Below, piece after piece: positions 14,533-20,843 of a stretch of 20,843 bases of DNA. The DNA comes from an uncultured Variovorax sp. Lineage in GTDB: Bacteria; Pseudomonadota; Gammaproteobacteria; Burkholderiales; Burkholderiaceae. Below the pieces are notes generated by a model. That model had not been told where the DNA came from, made no database searches, and was given only the letters and a program-made list of their open reading frames with translations. The stretch is taken from the NCBI GenBank assembly GCA_946478645.1, contig CAMLCW010000044.1, positions 1-20,843 of the forward strand, given 5' to 3'. Numbering within the stretch: position 1 is the first letter of the stretch; every line of letters starts with the position of its first letter. The position numbers and the translations under genes are program-made.

Positions 14533-15648
14533 GGCCGCCTCGGTGGCGGGCTGGGGCTGCGTCGGCGCTGCGAAAGGCTTGAGCGGCATCTTCATCCGCT
14601 CGGCCTGGCGGCGCTCGAAGGCCTCGAAGGCCGCGGTGCGGTTGCTGCCGCGCAGGCCGCCGCGCACCGATCCGGCGCGGTGGTCGCCGTAGTACGGCGC
14701 CCAGTCGGCCGGCAGTTCCTGCGAGCAGGGCACCGACAGCCACAGGCGCAGCAGGTGGCGCTTCTGGTCGGGTTCCTCGTGATCGACGAAGCTGGTGCGC
14801 GAATGCACGACCGTGTAGTTGTTGAGCAGCTGCAGGTCGCCCTTCTCGAACCACATCGAAAACAGCAGCGCCGGGTCTTCGAGCAGTTCGTCGATCAGGT
14901 CGAGCGCTTCGAGCTGCTGCGGCGTGAGCCGCGGCACTTCAGGAAAGTCGCGCTGCGCGGCGTTGACGTTCTTGCGGTTGATGCGAAACGCGAACGGCGC
15001 ATCGGCGCTGCCGAGCAGCGGAATCCTGTAGTACGGCGGCTGCGACGGGTCTTGCGCGCCCTGGTAGCTGTAGCAGAAGGCACCGCGCAGCGTCTCGACC
15101 AGTTCGGGCCGCCGGCGCGCAAATTCGGCCACCAGCGCCTTCGAGCTGACGATCTTGCTCGCCCCGCCCTCCTTGGCCGTGCGGCGGCACAGCAGCGCCA
15201 CCACATCGCAGGAGTCGCAGTGGAAGTCCAGCTGCGCATTGGTGTTGTAGCCGCGGCCGTTGGTCACCTTGTAGTTGCCGCCGGCATCGCGCACGTCGTT
15301 GAGGATGTCGCTCGCGCGGTTCTGCGTGCGCGCCACGCCCATGTACAGGCCCAGTCCCCAGTAGCCGATGCGGCAGTCGCTTTCGCTCCAGCGGTCGACC
15401 GGAAAGCCCTTGAGCTGGCACATGCCCCAATGGCCCTGGGTGCTCTGCAGGGCCGCCTGCAGCGCATCGACCGAGGCCTGCGGCAGGGGAAAGTCTTCCT
15501 GCGTCATCTCGACGAGCGGTTTGTCCGCGCGCCTGGCGTGCGCGAGCGCGGCATCGAAGCCGGCCACGGCCTCCGGGCTCAGGCGGTGGATCCAGCTCGT
15601 GTCGGCAGCGGCCTCTTGGGCGCGCCATCCTTGGTCGTCGGTGTTCAT
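14530..15648 (-). CDS. TauD/TfdA-family Fe(II)/2-oxoglutarate-dependent dioxygenase
   Basis: The 372-aa member of the TauD/TfdA family would use Fe(II), 2-oxoglutarate and O2 to hydroxylate a small acid. The facial triad is visible as H143-x-D145 in AQLDFHCDSCDVV and H282 in YTVVHSRTSF, and R301 in HLLRLWLSVP should bind 2-oxoglutarate. Other family segments are GGASKIVSSKALVAEFARRRPELVETL (read in two parts, about 162-188) and PPYYRIPLLG. The start MNTDDQGW at 15648 is preferred to 15777. The extra 43 residues of the longer form show no family resemblance, contain the low-GC promoter-like stretch read as phenylalanines, and would overlap the regulator control region. The stop codon lies at the end of the inverted-repeat element. 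It is divergent from a LysR gene that probably controls it. Confidence 0.87.
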   Translation of the reverse strand: MNTDDQGWRAQEAAADTSWIHRLSPEAVAGFDAALAHARRADKPLVEMTQEDFPLPQASVDALQAALQSTQGHWGMCQLKGFPVDRWSESDCRIGYWGLGLYMGVARTQNRASDILNDVRDAGGNYKVTNGRGYNTNAQLDFHCDSCDVVALLCRRTAKEGGASKIVSSKALVAEFARRRPELVETLRGAFCYSYQGAQDPSQPPYYRIPLLGSADAPFAFRINRKNVNAAQRDFPEVPRLTPQQLEALDLIDELLEDPALLFSMWFEKGDLQLLNNYTVVHSRTSFVDHEEPDQKRHLLRLWLSVPCSQELPADWAPYYGDHRAGSVRGGLRGSNRTAAFEAFERRQAERMKMPLKPFAAPTQPQPATEAA

Positions 15649-15785
15649 GGCAGCAGTCTCGCGGTGGGTGGCAGAGAGATGGGTGCACGCGAGATTCGCG
15701 CGGCACTCGGGAATGCACTGAAGTCTAGGAACGATGCGGCTGAAAAAAAAGTGACTATATTTGTTGTCCAACATCAAAAACGCTG
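15649..15785. promoter_or_regulatory. Divergent control region between the dioxygenase and LysR genes
   Basis: The gap contains the most AT-rich patch of the window (15742-15780, with an A8 run and ATATTT). It holds a perfect inverted repeat TGTTG-TC-CAACA (15762-15773) and, offset by about one base, TTTG-N11-CAAA (15760-15778), which fits the T-N11-A pattern of LysR-type operators. The site ends eight bases before the LysR start, which suits autorepression. No confident -35/-10 pair was found for either direction. Confidence 0.5.
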
Positions 15786-16733
15786 ATGAAGATCGAAGCC
15801 TTCCAGACCCTCGCCGCCGTGGTGCGCGGCGGCAGCTTTGCCGCCGCCGCGCAGGCCATGCATCTCACGCCGAGCGCGGTCAGCATGCAGATGAAGCAAC
15901 TCGAGCTCTACCTGGGCAAGCCGCTGTTCGACCGCTCCGGGCAGCAGGTGCGCATCACGCCGGCGGCGCAGGAACTGGTGGCGGCGATGAGGCCGGCGCT
16001 CGACACGTTGCAGACGCTGCGCCACCGCACCCCCACGCGCGTTGCCGGCCACCTGCAGATCGGCATGATCGAACTGCTGCAGCCGTTGCTGCTGCCGCCG
16101 GCCATCTCGCACATCCAGCGCTGCTACCCGGGGCTGCACATCTCGCTGCGGCGCGGCACCAGCCTGGAACTGACCGAGGCGGTGCGCGCCGGCCAGCTCG
16201 ACGCCGCCATTGCCGCACGGCCGCCGAGCGGCGCGCAGAGCGGGCTCGAATGGACGCCGCTGATCCGCTGTGAGCTGGTCTTCATCGCACCGCCCGACGC
16301 CGAGCCGGCGCGGGCGCGGGCGCGGCCCTCTTCCATCGCGCGGGAGCGCGCGCGGCTGCCGCAGCTCATGCGTTCGCTCGACTGGCTGCGCTACAGCCGC
16401 GCCACCACGACCGGCGCGATGGCCACGCGCTTCGTGCGCAGCATGGTGCCGCAGAAGCGCAGCTTCATGGAGCTCGACAATGCGGCCGCGATCGTCGCGA
16501 TGGTGCATGCCGGGCTGGGCTTCTCGGTGCTGCAGGTGCTGAACCGGGCGCTGTTCGAGCAGTTTCCGGTGCGCGTGATCACGCTCGGCGACGACGCGCC
16601 GCACTTCGACATCTGCGCCGTGCGCCGCGCGGGCGATGTCAACGACCGCCTGCACCACGCCTGGACCGAGGCAGTGCGCGCGGCGCTGGTCGAGGCCAAG
16701 CTGGCGATCCAGCCGGGCGGGCTCGAGAGCTAG
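15786..16733 (+). CDS. LysR-type transcriptional regulator (next to dioxygenase)
   Basis: The 315-aa regulator has a standard N-terminal winged helix-turn-helix (about 1-60: FQTLAAVVRGGSFAAAAQAM, LTPSAVSMQMKQLELYLGKPLFDR). A linker helix and a periplasmic-binding-protein-like effector domain (about 90-300) follow. In the effector domain an unusual Arg/Ala-rich stretch (PARARARPSSIARERARLP, about 174-192) is inserted near the first hinge. The gene is divergent from the TauD/TfdA dioxygenase with a candidate LysR box between, the normal arrangement for a LysR controlling its neighbour. No Shine-Dalgarno precedes the ATG at 15786, but the protein starts exactly where LysR proteins do. Its TAG overlaps the stop of the opposing LysR gene within one CTAG. 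The effector is unknown; the dioxygenase substrate is the natural guess. Confidence 0.9.
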   Translation: MKIEAFQTLAAVVRGGSFAAAAQAMHLTPSAVSMQMKQLELYLGKPLFDRSGQQVRITPAAQELVAAMRPALDTLQTLRHRTPTRVAGHLQIGMIELLQPLLLPPAISHIQRCYPGLHISLRRGTSLELTEAVRAGQLDAAIAARPPSGAQSGLEWTPLIRCELVFIAPPDAEPARARARPSSIARERARLPQLMRSLDWLRYSRATTTGAMATRFVRSMVPQKRSFMELDNAAAIVAMVHAGLGFSVLQVLNRALFEQFPVRVITLGDDAPHFDICAVRRAGDVNDRLHHAWTEAVRAALVEAKLAIQPGGLES

Positions 16734-17641
16734 CGCGTTTCCACCGCCGCCCGCTGCAGGCTGCCATGCAGCGCCAGCTTGCGCACGATGGCCGAGAACG
16801 CGCGCGTGGCCGCCACGTCGCGCGCGGCCGGCGACCACAGCATGCCCGGCGTGCGCACGGGCGTGGGGCTCTCGAGCCGCACCACCACCAACCCCGACAG
16901 CGGGTTCACCACGTTGGCGGCCACGATCGACGCGAGCTGCGTCTTGGCGACCAGGTCCATCATCGGCGCCAGCGTGTTGATCTCGGCCACCACGTGCGGC
17001 GCCGCGCCGCACGAGCGAAAGCACTCATCGAGCATCTGGCGCGTGGCGAAGCTGGCCGGCAGCAGCGCCATCGGCAGCCGGTGCAGTTCCACCATGCGCA
17101 CGCGCTTGCGCCGCGCAAGCGGATGCTTCTTCGCCACCACCAGCACCATCTCCTCGTTGTAGAGCGGCTCGAACTGCAGCGGCCCGGGCGCGGCCGGCCG
17201 GTAGGCGATGCCGAGGTCGAGCGTGCGCTCGGCCAGGCGCGCCGCGATCTGGTCGGCCGAGAGTTCTTCCACCACCACCTTCACGCGCGGATGGCGCGCA
17301 TGGAAGCTGGCAATGCAGTCCGGAATGAAGCCGAGGTTGAAGGTGTGGGTCGAGCCCACGCGCAGCTCGCCCGCCACCTCCGAACGATCCTGCCGCAGCG
17401 CGCCGAGGCCGAGGTCGATCTCGTGCAGCGCCTTGGTGCAGTAGTGCAGGAACTCGTCGCCGGCGTCGGTCAGTGCCACGCGTTTGCCGATGCGGTCGAC
17501 CAGCGGCGTGCCGAGCTCTTCCTCGAGCTGTTTGATCTGGTGCGACAGCGTCGATTGCGTCACATGCAGGCGCTCGGCCGCGCGCGTGAAGTTGAGCGAG
17601 CCCGCCAGGGCGATGAAGTAGCGCAGGTGCCGGAGTTCCAT
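16730..17641 (-). CDS. LysR-type transcriptional regulator (next to CoA-transferase operon)
   Basis: The 303-aa regulator begins MELRHLRYFIALAGSLNFTRAAERL, a very common LysR opening. It continues with VTQSTLSHQIKQLEEELGTPLVDRIGKRVALTDAG (two runs, about 30-64) as the DNA-binding domain and a 90-295 effector domain resembling the CynR/CbbR/BenM group. I chose the ATG at 17641 for the family's normal N terminus. An in-frame ATG at 17671 would add ten residues and lie inside the palindrome of the control region; neither has a clear ribosome site. It is divergent from the CoA-transferase gene by 120 bases, with LysR-like inverted repeats between. It therefore most likely activates the CoA-transferase/dioxygenase/lyase operon in response to a pathway intermediate. 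This role is inferred from arrangement, not shown. Confidence 0.9.
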   Translation of the reverse strand: MELRHLRYFIALAGSLNFTRAAERLHVTQSTLSHQIKQLEEELGTPLVDRIGKRVALTDAGDEFLHYCTKALHEIDLGLGALRQDRSEVAGELRVGSTHTFNLGFIPDCIASFHARHPRVKVVVEELSADQIAARLAERTLDLGIAYRPAAPGPLQFEPLYNEEMVLVVAKKHPLARRKRVRMVELHRLPMALLPASFATRQMLDECFRSCGAAPHVVAEINTLAPMMDLVAKTQLASIVAANVVNPLSGLVVVRLESPTPVRTPGMLWSPAARDVAATRAFSAIVRKLALHGSLQRAAVETR

Positions 17642-17761
17642 GGGCTTGCCCGGTGCGTTGATCGATGCCATCGATGGTAACGATGGAAAACAATCATTTT
17701 CACAATCTGCGGCCGCCACCTAGAGTTCGCCCACCCCGCAACAACGACAGGAGACGACCCG
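17642..17761. promoter_or_regulatory. Divergent LysR control region with direct and inverted repeats
   Basis: Three 9-base direct repeats run from 17661 (ATCGATGCC, ATCGATGGT, AACGATGGA) and include the perfect palindrome CCATCGATGG (17668-17677). Next comes the inverted repeat GAAAA-CAATCA-TTTTC (17686-17701). A weak sigma-70-like pair follows: TTTTCA (17697-17702), 18 bases, TAGAGT (17721-17726), each four of six consensus bases. A LysR site overlapping the -35 of the target promoter is the usual activator layout. AGGAG at 17749-17753 serves the CoA-transferase start. Confidence 0.5.
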
Positions 17762-18925
17762 GTGCATCAAGTCCTCAGCGGCATCAAGGTGCTGGAGCAA
17801 GGCACGTTCATCACGGGGCCGGCCGCAGGCATGTTCCTCGCCGACCTCGGCGCCGAGGTGGTCAAGATCGAACAGCCCGGCGCGGGCGATCCGTTCCGCG
17901 CCTTTCGCGGCGGCCTCTACAGCCCGCATTTCCAGACCTACAACCGCAACAAGCGCAGCATCACGCTGAACCCGAAGCTGCCCGCGGACGCGGCCGTGTT
18001 CGACGAGCTGGTGAAGGACGCCGACGTCTACATCCAGAACTTTCGCCCCGGCGCGGCCGAGCGGCTGGGCGCGGGCGAGGCGCGGCTGCGCGCCCTCAAT
18101 CCGCGGCTGGTCTATTGCGCGATCAGCGGCTTCGGGCAGACCGGCCCGGCGGCCGGCCGCCCGGCCTACGACACCGTGGCGCAGGCCGCGAGCGGCTTCC
18201 TCAAGCTGCTGGTGAACCCGGCCCATCCGCGCGTGGTGGGGCCTGCGCTCGCCGATGCGATGACCGGCTTCTATGCCGCCTACGGCGTGCTCGGCGCGCT
18301 GGTCGAGCGCGGCCGCACCGGCCAGGGGCGTTCGGTCGAGGTCTCGATGCTCGAAGCGATGTGCCACTTCAACCTCGATGCGTTCACGCACTACTTCTCG
18401 GAGAGCGAGGTCATGGGCCCGTTCAGCCGGCCCAGCGTGTCGCAGTCGTATGTGCTCGAGTGCGCCGACGGGCTGTGGATCGCGCTGCACATGTCTTCGC
18501 CCGAGAAGTTCTGGCAAGGGCTGGCGAATGCGATCGAGCGGCCGCGCCTGTTCGCCGACGCGCGCTTCGCCTCGCGCGAGGCCCGCATCGCGCACCAGGA
18601 GGACCTGATCGCGCTGCTCGGCGAGCTGTTCCGCCAGCGCCCACGCGCGCAATGGTGCGCGCGGCTCGAGGCCGAGGACGTGCCACATGCGCCGATGTAC
18701 GACACGCGCGAGGCGATGGAAGACCCGCAGGCGTTGCACCTGCAGCTGCAGGTGAGCGCGCCGCATCCCGAAGGCGGCGAATGGCACACCATCCGCTCGC
18801 CCGTGAGCTTCGACGGCGAACGCGCGCTCGCGGTCAGCGCCCCGCCGGTGCTCGGCGCCGACAACGCGGCGATCGTCGATCCGATCCGCCAGCGGCTCGG
18901 CCAGGCCGGCAGCACCGCCGGCTGA
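17762..18925 (+). CDS. CaiB/BaiF family III CoA-transferase
   Basis: The 387-aa family III CoA-transferase moves CoA between carboxylic acids in the cytosol. It opens LSGIKVLEQGTFITGPAAGMFLADLGAEVVKIE, the standard family start. Then come NRNKRSITLN (about 61-70), the NFRPGAAERLG block (about 93-103), ISGFGQTGP, and the catalytic aspartate D165 in PALADAMTGFYAAYGVLGAL, close to position 169 of formyl-CoA transferase. RTGQGRSVEVSMLEAM and the C-terminal APMYDTREAMEDPQ complete it; length is normal. The GTG start at 17762 has AGGAG eight bases upstream. It is first in an operon with an intradiol dioxygenase and a citryl-CoA-lyase-like protein, so it probably loads CoA on the acid that the lyase then splits. 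The acceptor acid is not predictable from sequence. Confidence 0.92.
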   Translation: MHQVLSGIKVLEQGTFITGPAAGMFLADLGAEVVKIEQPGAGDPFRAFRGGLYSPHFQTYNRNKRSITLNPKLPADAAVFDELVKDADVYIQNFRPGAAERLGAGEARLRALNPRLVYCAISGFGQTGPAAGRPAYDTVAQAASGFLKLLVNPAHPRVVGPALADAMTGFYAAYGVLGALVERGRTGQGRSVEVSMLEAMCHFNLDAFTHYFSESEVMGPFSRPSVSQSYVLECADGLWIALHMSSPEKFWQGLANAIERPRLFADARFASREARIAHQEDLIALLGELFRQRPRAQWCARLEAEDVPHAPMYDTREAMEDPQALHLQLQVSAPHPEGGEWHTIRSPVSFDGERALAVSAPPVLGADNAAIVDPIRQRLGQAGSTAG

Positions 18926-18942
18926 TGACATTGCAAGAAAAC

Positions 18943-18948
18943 AAGGAG
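18943..18948 (+). promoter_or_regulatory. Ribosome binding site AAGGAG of the intradiol dioxygenase gene
   Basis: AAGGAG lies nine bases before the ATG at 18958. It favours that start over an in-frame ATG at 18925 that overlaps the CoA-transferase stop (TGATG) and would add eleven residues, including the ribosome site itself. Confidence 0.6.
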
Positions 18949-18957
18949 ACAAGCCCC

Positions 18958-19875
18958 ATGACCCCATCGAACCAAGACGAGCTGACGCAGGCCGTGCTGC
19001 AGCGGCTGGAGGGCGCCGGCGACGCGCGCTTCGCGCAGGTGATGCGCTCGCTCATCACGCACCTGCATGCCTTCATCCGCGAGGTGGACCTGCAGCCCCA
19101 CGAATGGATGCAGGGCATCGAGTTCTTGACCGCCACGGGCCAGGCCTGCACCGACCGACGCCAGGAGTTCATCCTACTGTCGGACACGCTCGGCGCCTCG
19201 ATGATGGTGGTGATCCTCGAGCAGCTGCGCGCCGCAGCCGGCAGGCGCAGCGGCCAGGCCACCGAAGCCACCGAGCTCAGCGAGATCAACGAGCCCACGC
19301 ACGCCACCGTGCAGGGCCCGTTCTACTGGGAAGGCGCGCCCGAGCTGCCGCTCGGCGCCGACGTGGCACAGGGCGCGCGCGGCGAGCCCACCTTCTACAG
19401 CGGCCGCGTCACCGACACCGAAGGGCGCCCGCTCGCCGGCGCGCTGCTCGACATCTGGTCGGGCGACGGCGAAGGCGTGTATGACATGCAGGTCGAGGGC
19501 GCGGGCATGGCCGCGCGCGGCCGCATCCGCACCGACCACGAGGGCCGCTACTGGTTCTGGTCGATTCGCCCGAGCTACTACCCGATCCCGGTCGATGGCC
19601 CGGTGGGCCGCATGCTCGATGCGATGGGCCGGCATCCCAACCGCCCGGGCCACATCCACATGATGGTCTCGGCGCCGGACCATGTGCCGGTGACCACGCA
19701 CCTGTTCGTGGCCGGCAGCCCCTACATCGAATCCGACGCCGTGTTCGGCGTGCGTCCGCGGCTCATCGTCGACTTCGAAGCCCATCCCGCGGGCCGCGCG
19801 CCCGACGGGCAGCTGCGCGAGACGCCCTACTGGTCGGCGCACTACGACTTTCGCCTCGAACCTCGCCACGCCTGA
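18958..19875 (+). CDS. Intradiol ring-cleavage dioxygenase (hydroxyquinol/catechol 1,2-dioxygenase type)
   Basis: The 305-aa non-haem Fe(III) dioxygenase would open a catechol-type ring between its two hydroxyls. The N-terminal dimerisation domain carries WMQGIEFLTATGQACTDRRQ and FILLSDTLGASMM (about 50-83), followed by HATVQGPFYWEGAP (about 115-127). Iron ligands by family comparison are Y175 (GEGVYDMQ), Y207 or Y208 (SIRPSYYPIPVDGP), H232 and H234 (RPGHIHMMV). This spacing and the GRHPNRPGHIHMMV sequence resemble hydroxyquinol 1,2-dioxygenase more than catechol or protocatechuate enzymes; that choice is moderate. Hydroxyquinol cleavage would give maleylacetate, but no maleylacetate reductase is in view. 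It sits 32 bases after the CoA-transferase and 11 before the lyase-like gene, in one operon. Confidence 0.88.
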   Translation: MTPSNQDELTQAVLQRLEGAGDARFAQVMRSLITHLHAFIREVDLQPHEWMQGIEFLTATGQACTDRRQEFILLSDTLGASMMVVILEQLRAAAGRRSGQATEATELSEINEPTHATVQGPFYWEGAPELPLGADVAQGARGEPTFYSGRVTDTEGRPLAGALLDIWSGDGEGVYDMQVEGAGMAARGRIRTDHEGRYWFWSIRPSYYPIPVDGPVGRMLDAMGRHPNRPGHIHMMVSAPDHVPVTTHLFVAGSPYIESDAVFGVRPRLIVDFEAHPAGRAPDGQLRETPYWSAHYDFRLEPRHA

Positions 19876-19886
19876 AGGAACCCCCA

Positions 19887-20696
19887 ATGAAGATCGGAAA
19901 ATCCACCCTCCCGCGCAGCGCGATCTGCACCTCGGACGAACACACCATCGTCGTGCGCGGCCAGGACCTGTGCCGCGACCTCATCGGCCAGCTGTCGTTC
20001 GCCGACTACTTCTTCCTGCTGCTGACCGGCCGGCGTCCCGACGCCGCCTGCAGCGCGGTGCTCAACGCCACCTTGGTCGCGATCGCCGAGCACGGGCTGG
20101 TGCCTAGCGTGCAGGCCAGCCGCATGACCTTCGCGGCGGCACCCGACGCGCTGCAGGGTGCGGTGGCGGCCGGCATCCTCGGCTGCGGCTCGGTGATCCT
20201 CGGTGCGTCCGAAACGGCCGGGCGCCTGTTCGTCGAGGTGGCGGCGCGCACCGACGACGGCACGCCGCTCGAGGATGCGGCCGCCGAAGCCATCGGCCGG
20301 CTCAAGGCGGCGCGCGCCGCGATCCCGGGCTACGGCCATCCGCTGCACAAGGCGCGCGACCCACGCGTTGACCGGCTGATCGAAATGGCCACCGAGGCCG
20401 GCGCCGACCTGCGCTACGTGCGCATCGCGCAGGCGCTCGAAGACGCGATCCCGGGCATCGTCGGCAAGGACCTGCGCATGAACGTCTCGGCCGCGATCCC
20501 GGCGGTGCTGCTCGGCGTGGGCTTTCCGGTCGCGTCGCTGCGCGGCGTGCCGATCCTTGCGCGCACCGCGGGCCTGATCGCGCACCTCGCGGAAGAAGCC
20601 GAGACGCCGAGCGGGTTCGCGCTTTCCTACCAGGCCACGCGCGAGCTGCAGTACGACGGCGTGCTGCCCGCCGGCTTCGGAAAGGCCGCGGCATGA
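19887..20696 (+). CDS. Citrate-synthase-fold protein, citryl-CoA-lyase-like
   Basis: The 269-aa protein has a short form of the citrate synthase fold, as in citryl-CoA lyases and the C-terminal part of ATP-citrate lyase. These enzymes make or break the C-C bond between acetyl-CoA and a 2-oxo acid. Visible marks are LSFADYFFLLLTGRRP (about 36-51), the first catalytic histidine H69 (AEHGLVPSVQASR), a glycine-rich GILGCGSVILGASE, the second histidine H151 (PGYGHPLHKARDPR), and R226 with H233 in LARTAGLIAH. At the place of the catalytic aspartate of citrate synthase (NVDG in relatives) the sequence reads NVSA, serine at 201, so the standard chemistry is not assured. AAGGAA six bases upstream supports the ATG at 19887. 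Its stop overlaps the Bug gene start. With the CoA-transferase upstream it probably cleaves a CoA-activated hydroxy acid. Confidence 0.82.
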   Translation: MKIGKSTLPRSAICTSDEHTIVVRGQDLCRDLIGQLSFADYFFLLLTGRRPDAACSAVLNATLVAIAEHGLVPSVQASRMTFAAAPDALQGAVAAGILGCGSVILGASETAGRLFVEVAARTDDGTPLEDAAAEAIGRLKAARAAIPGYGHPLHKARDPRVDRLIEMATEAGADLRYVRIAQALEDAIPGIVGKDLRMNVSAAIPAVLLGVGFPVASLRGVPILARTAGLIAHLAEEAETPSGFALSYQATRELQYDGVLPAGFGKAAA

Positions 20697-20843
20697 AGCG
20701 CCGCACGCTCGCGGCAACGGCGGCGCTGGCCGCCGCGCTGCCGCTGCTGCAGGGCGCGGCCTGGGCCCAGCACAGCGGCGATGCCCGGCCGATCAAGCTG
20801 ATCGTGCCGTTCGCGGCCGGCACCTCGACCGACATCGTGGGCC
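20693..20843 (+). CDS. Bug-family periplasmic binding protein, 5' part (fourth; cut by window end)
   Basis: Only the first 50 codons are in the window. The ATG at 20693 overlaps the preceding TGA as ATGA. The peptide has an N-terminal KRR, an alanine/leucine signal core with likely cleavage after AAWAQ, and the start of the mature domain, RPIKLIVPFAAGTSTDIVG, which is the first strand and ligand loop of Bug/TctC receptors. The loop reads AAGTSTD rather than PGGGTD. The receptor probably captures the substrate of the CoA-transferase/lyase operon. Confidence 0.85.
   Translation, partial: MKRRTLAATAALAAALPLLQGAAWAQHSGDARPIKLIVPFAAGTSTDIVG

Noticed and set aside
15733..15761. Sigma-70 promoter for the LysR gene with -10 TATATT at 15756-15761
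   Set aside because: No acceptable -35 lies at 16-18 bases upstream; AT-richness alone is not sufficient.
17665..18957. Plus-strand open frame leading into the intradiol dioxygenase (736 codons)
   Set aside because: It is a shadow frame of the CoA-transferase; only the part from 18958 is protein-like.
1..20843. CRISPR array, tRNA, rRNA or transposase genes
   Set aside because: I saw no regularly spaced long repeats, no tRNA-like cloverleaf in the gaps and no integrase or transposase motif in any frame.

Overview
The window is GC-rich, densely coded DNA from what looks like a Burkholderiales betaproteobacterium, most likely Comamonadaceae (Variovorax/Acidovorax-like). I infer this from four Bug-type (tripartite tricarboxylate family) periplasmic receptors, the codon use, and the types of catabolic gene present. 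The genus is a guess, since no rRNA or marker gene is present. There are no tRNAs, rRNAs, CRISPR arrays or transposase genes, and no gene-free stretch exceeds 300 bases.

Layout. (1) 5-9546, minus strand: one tightly packed seven-gene operon read from 9546 down to 5: hyuB, hyuA, aldehyde dehydrogenase, ThDP-dependent (decarboxylase-like) enzyme, RraA-like aldolase/decarboxylase, Bug receptor, branched-chain-type aminotransferase. (2) 9547-9800: divergent control region with overlapping CGTTC/GAACG palindromes. (3) 9801-12464, plus strand: Bug receptor, HpcH/HpaI class II aldolase and DUF1445 putative hydro-lyase. (4) 14331-12485, minus strand: Bug receptor and isocitrate lyase/PEP mutase family enzyme, with a TauD/TfdA dioxygenase gene (15648-14530) upstream. 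A ~160-bp terminal-inverted-repeat element lies between the dioxygenase gene and this Bug gene. (5) 15786-16733, plus strand: LysR regulator divergent from the dioxygenase. (6) 17641-16730, minus strand: second LysR regulator, convergent with the first and divergent from (7). (7) 17762-20843, plus strand: family III CoA-transferase, hydroxyquinol/catechol-type intradiol dioxygenase, citrate-synthase-fold (citryl-CoA-lyase-like) enzyme, and a fourth Bug receptor cut by the window end.

How the genes may work together (inference). Each block pairs a Bug receptor, which captures a small carboxylate in the periplasm, with C-C or C-N cleaving enzymes. The large operon reads as a plausible chain: ATP-dependent opening of a cyclic amide (HyuAB), transamination to a 2-oxo acid, ThDP-dependent decarboxylation to an aldehyde, and oxidation to an acid. 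RraA and HpcH aldolases could release pyruvate or oxaloacetate-type fragments. The last block joins intradiol ring cleavage with CoA activation and retro-Claisen lysis. No TctA/TctB membrane partners lie in the window, so the receptors depend on a transporter elsewhere or have a sensing role. The substrates cannot be read from the sequence.
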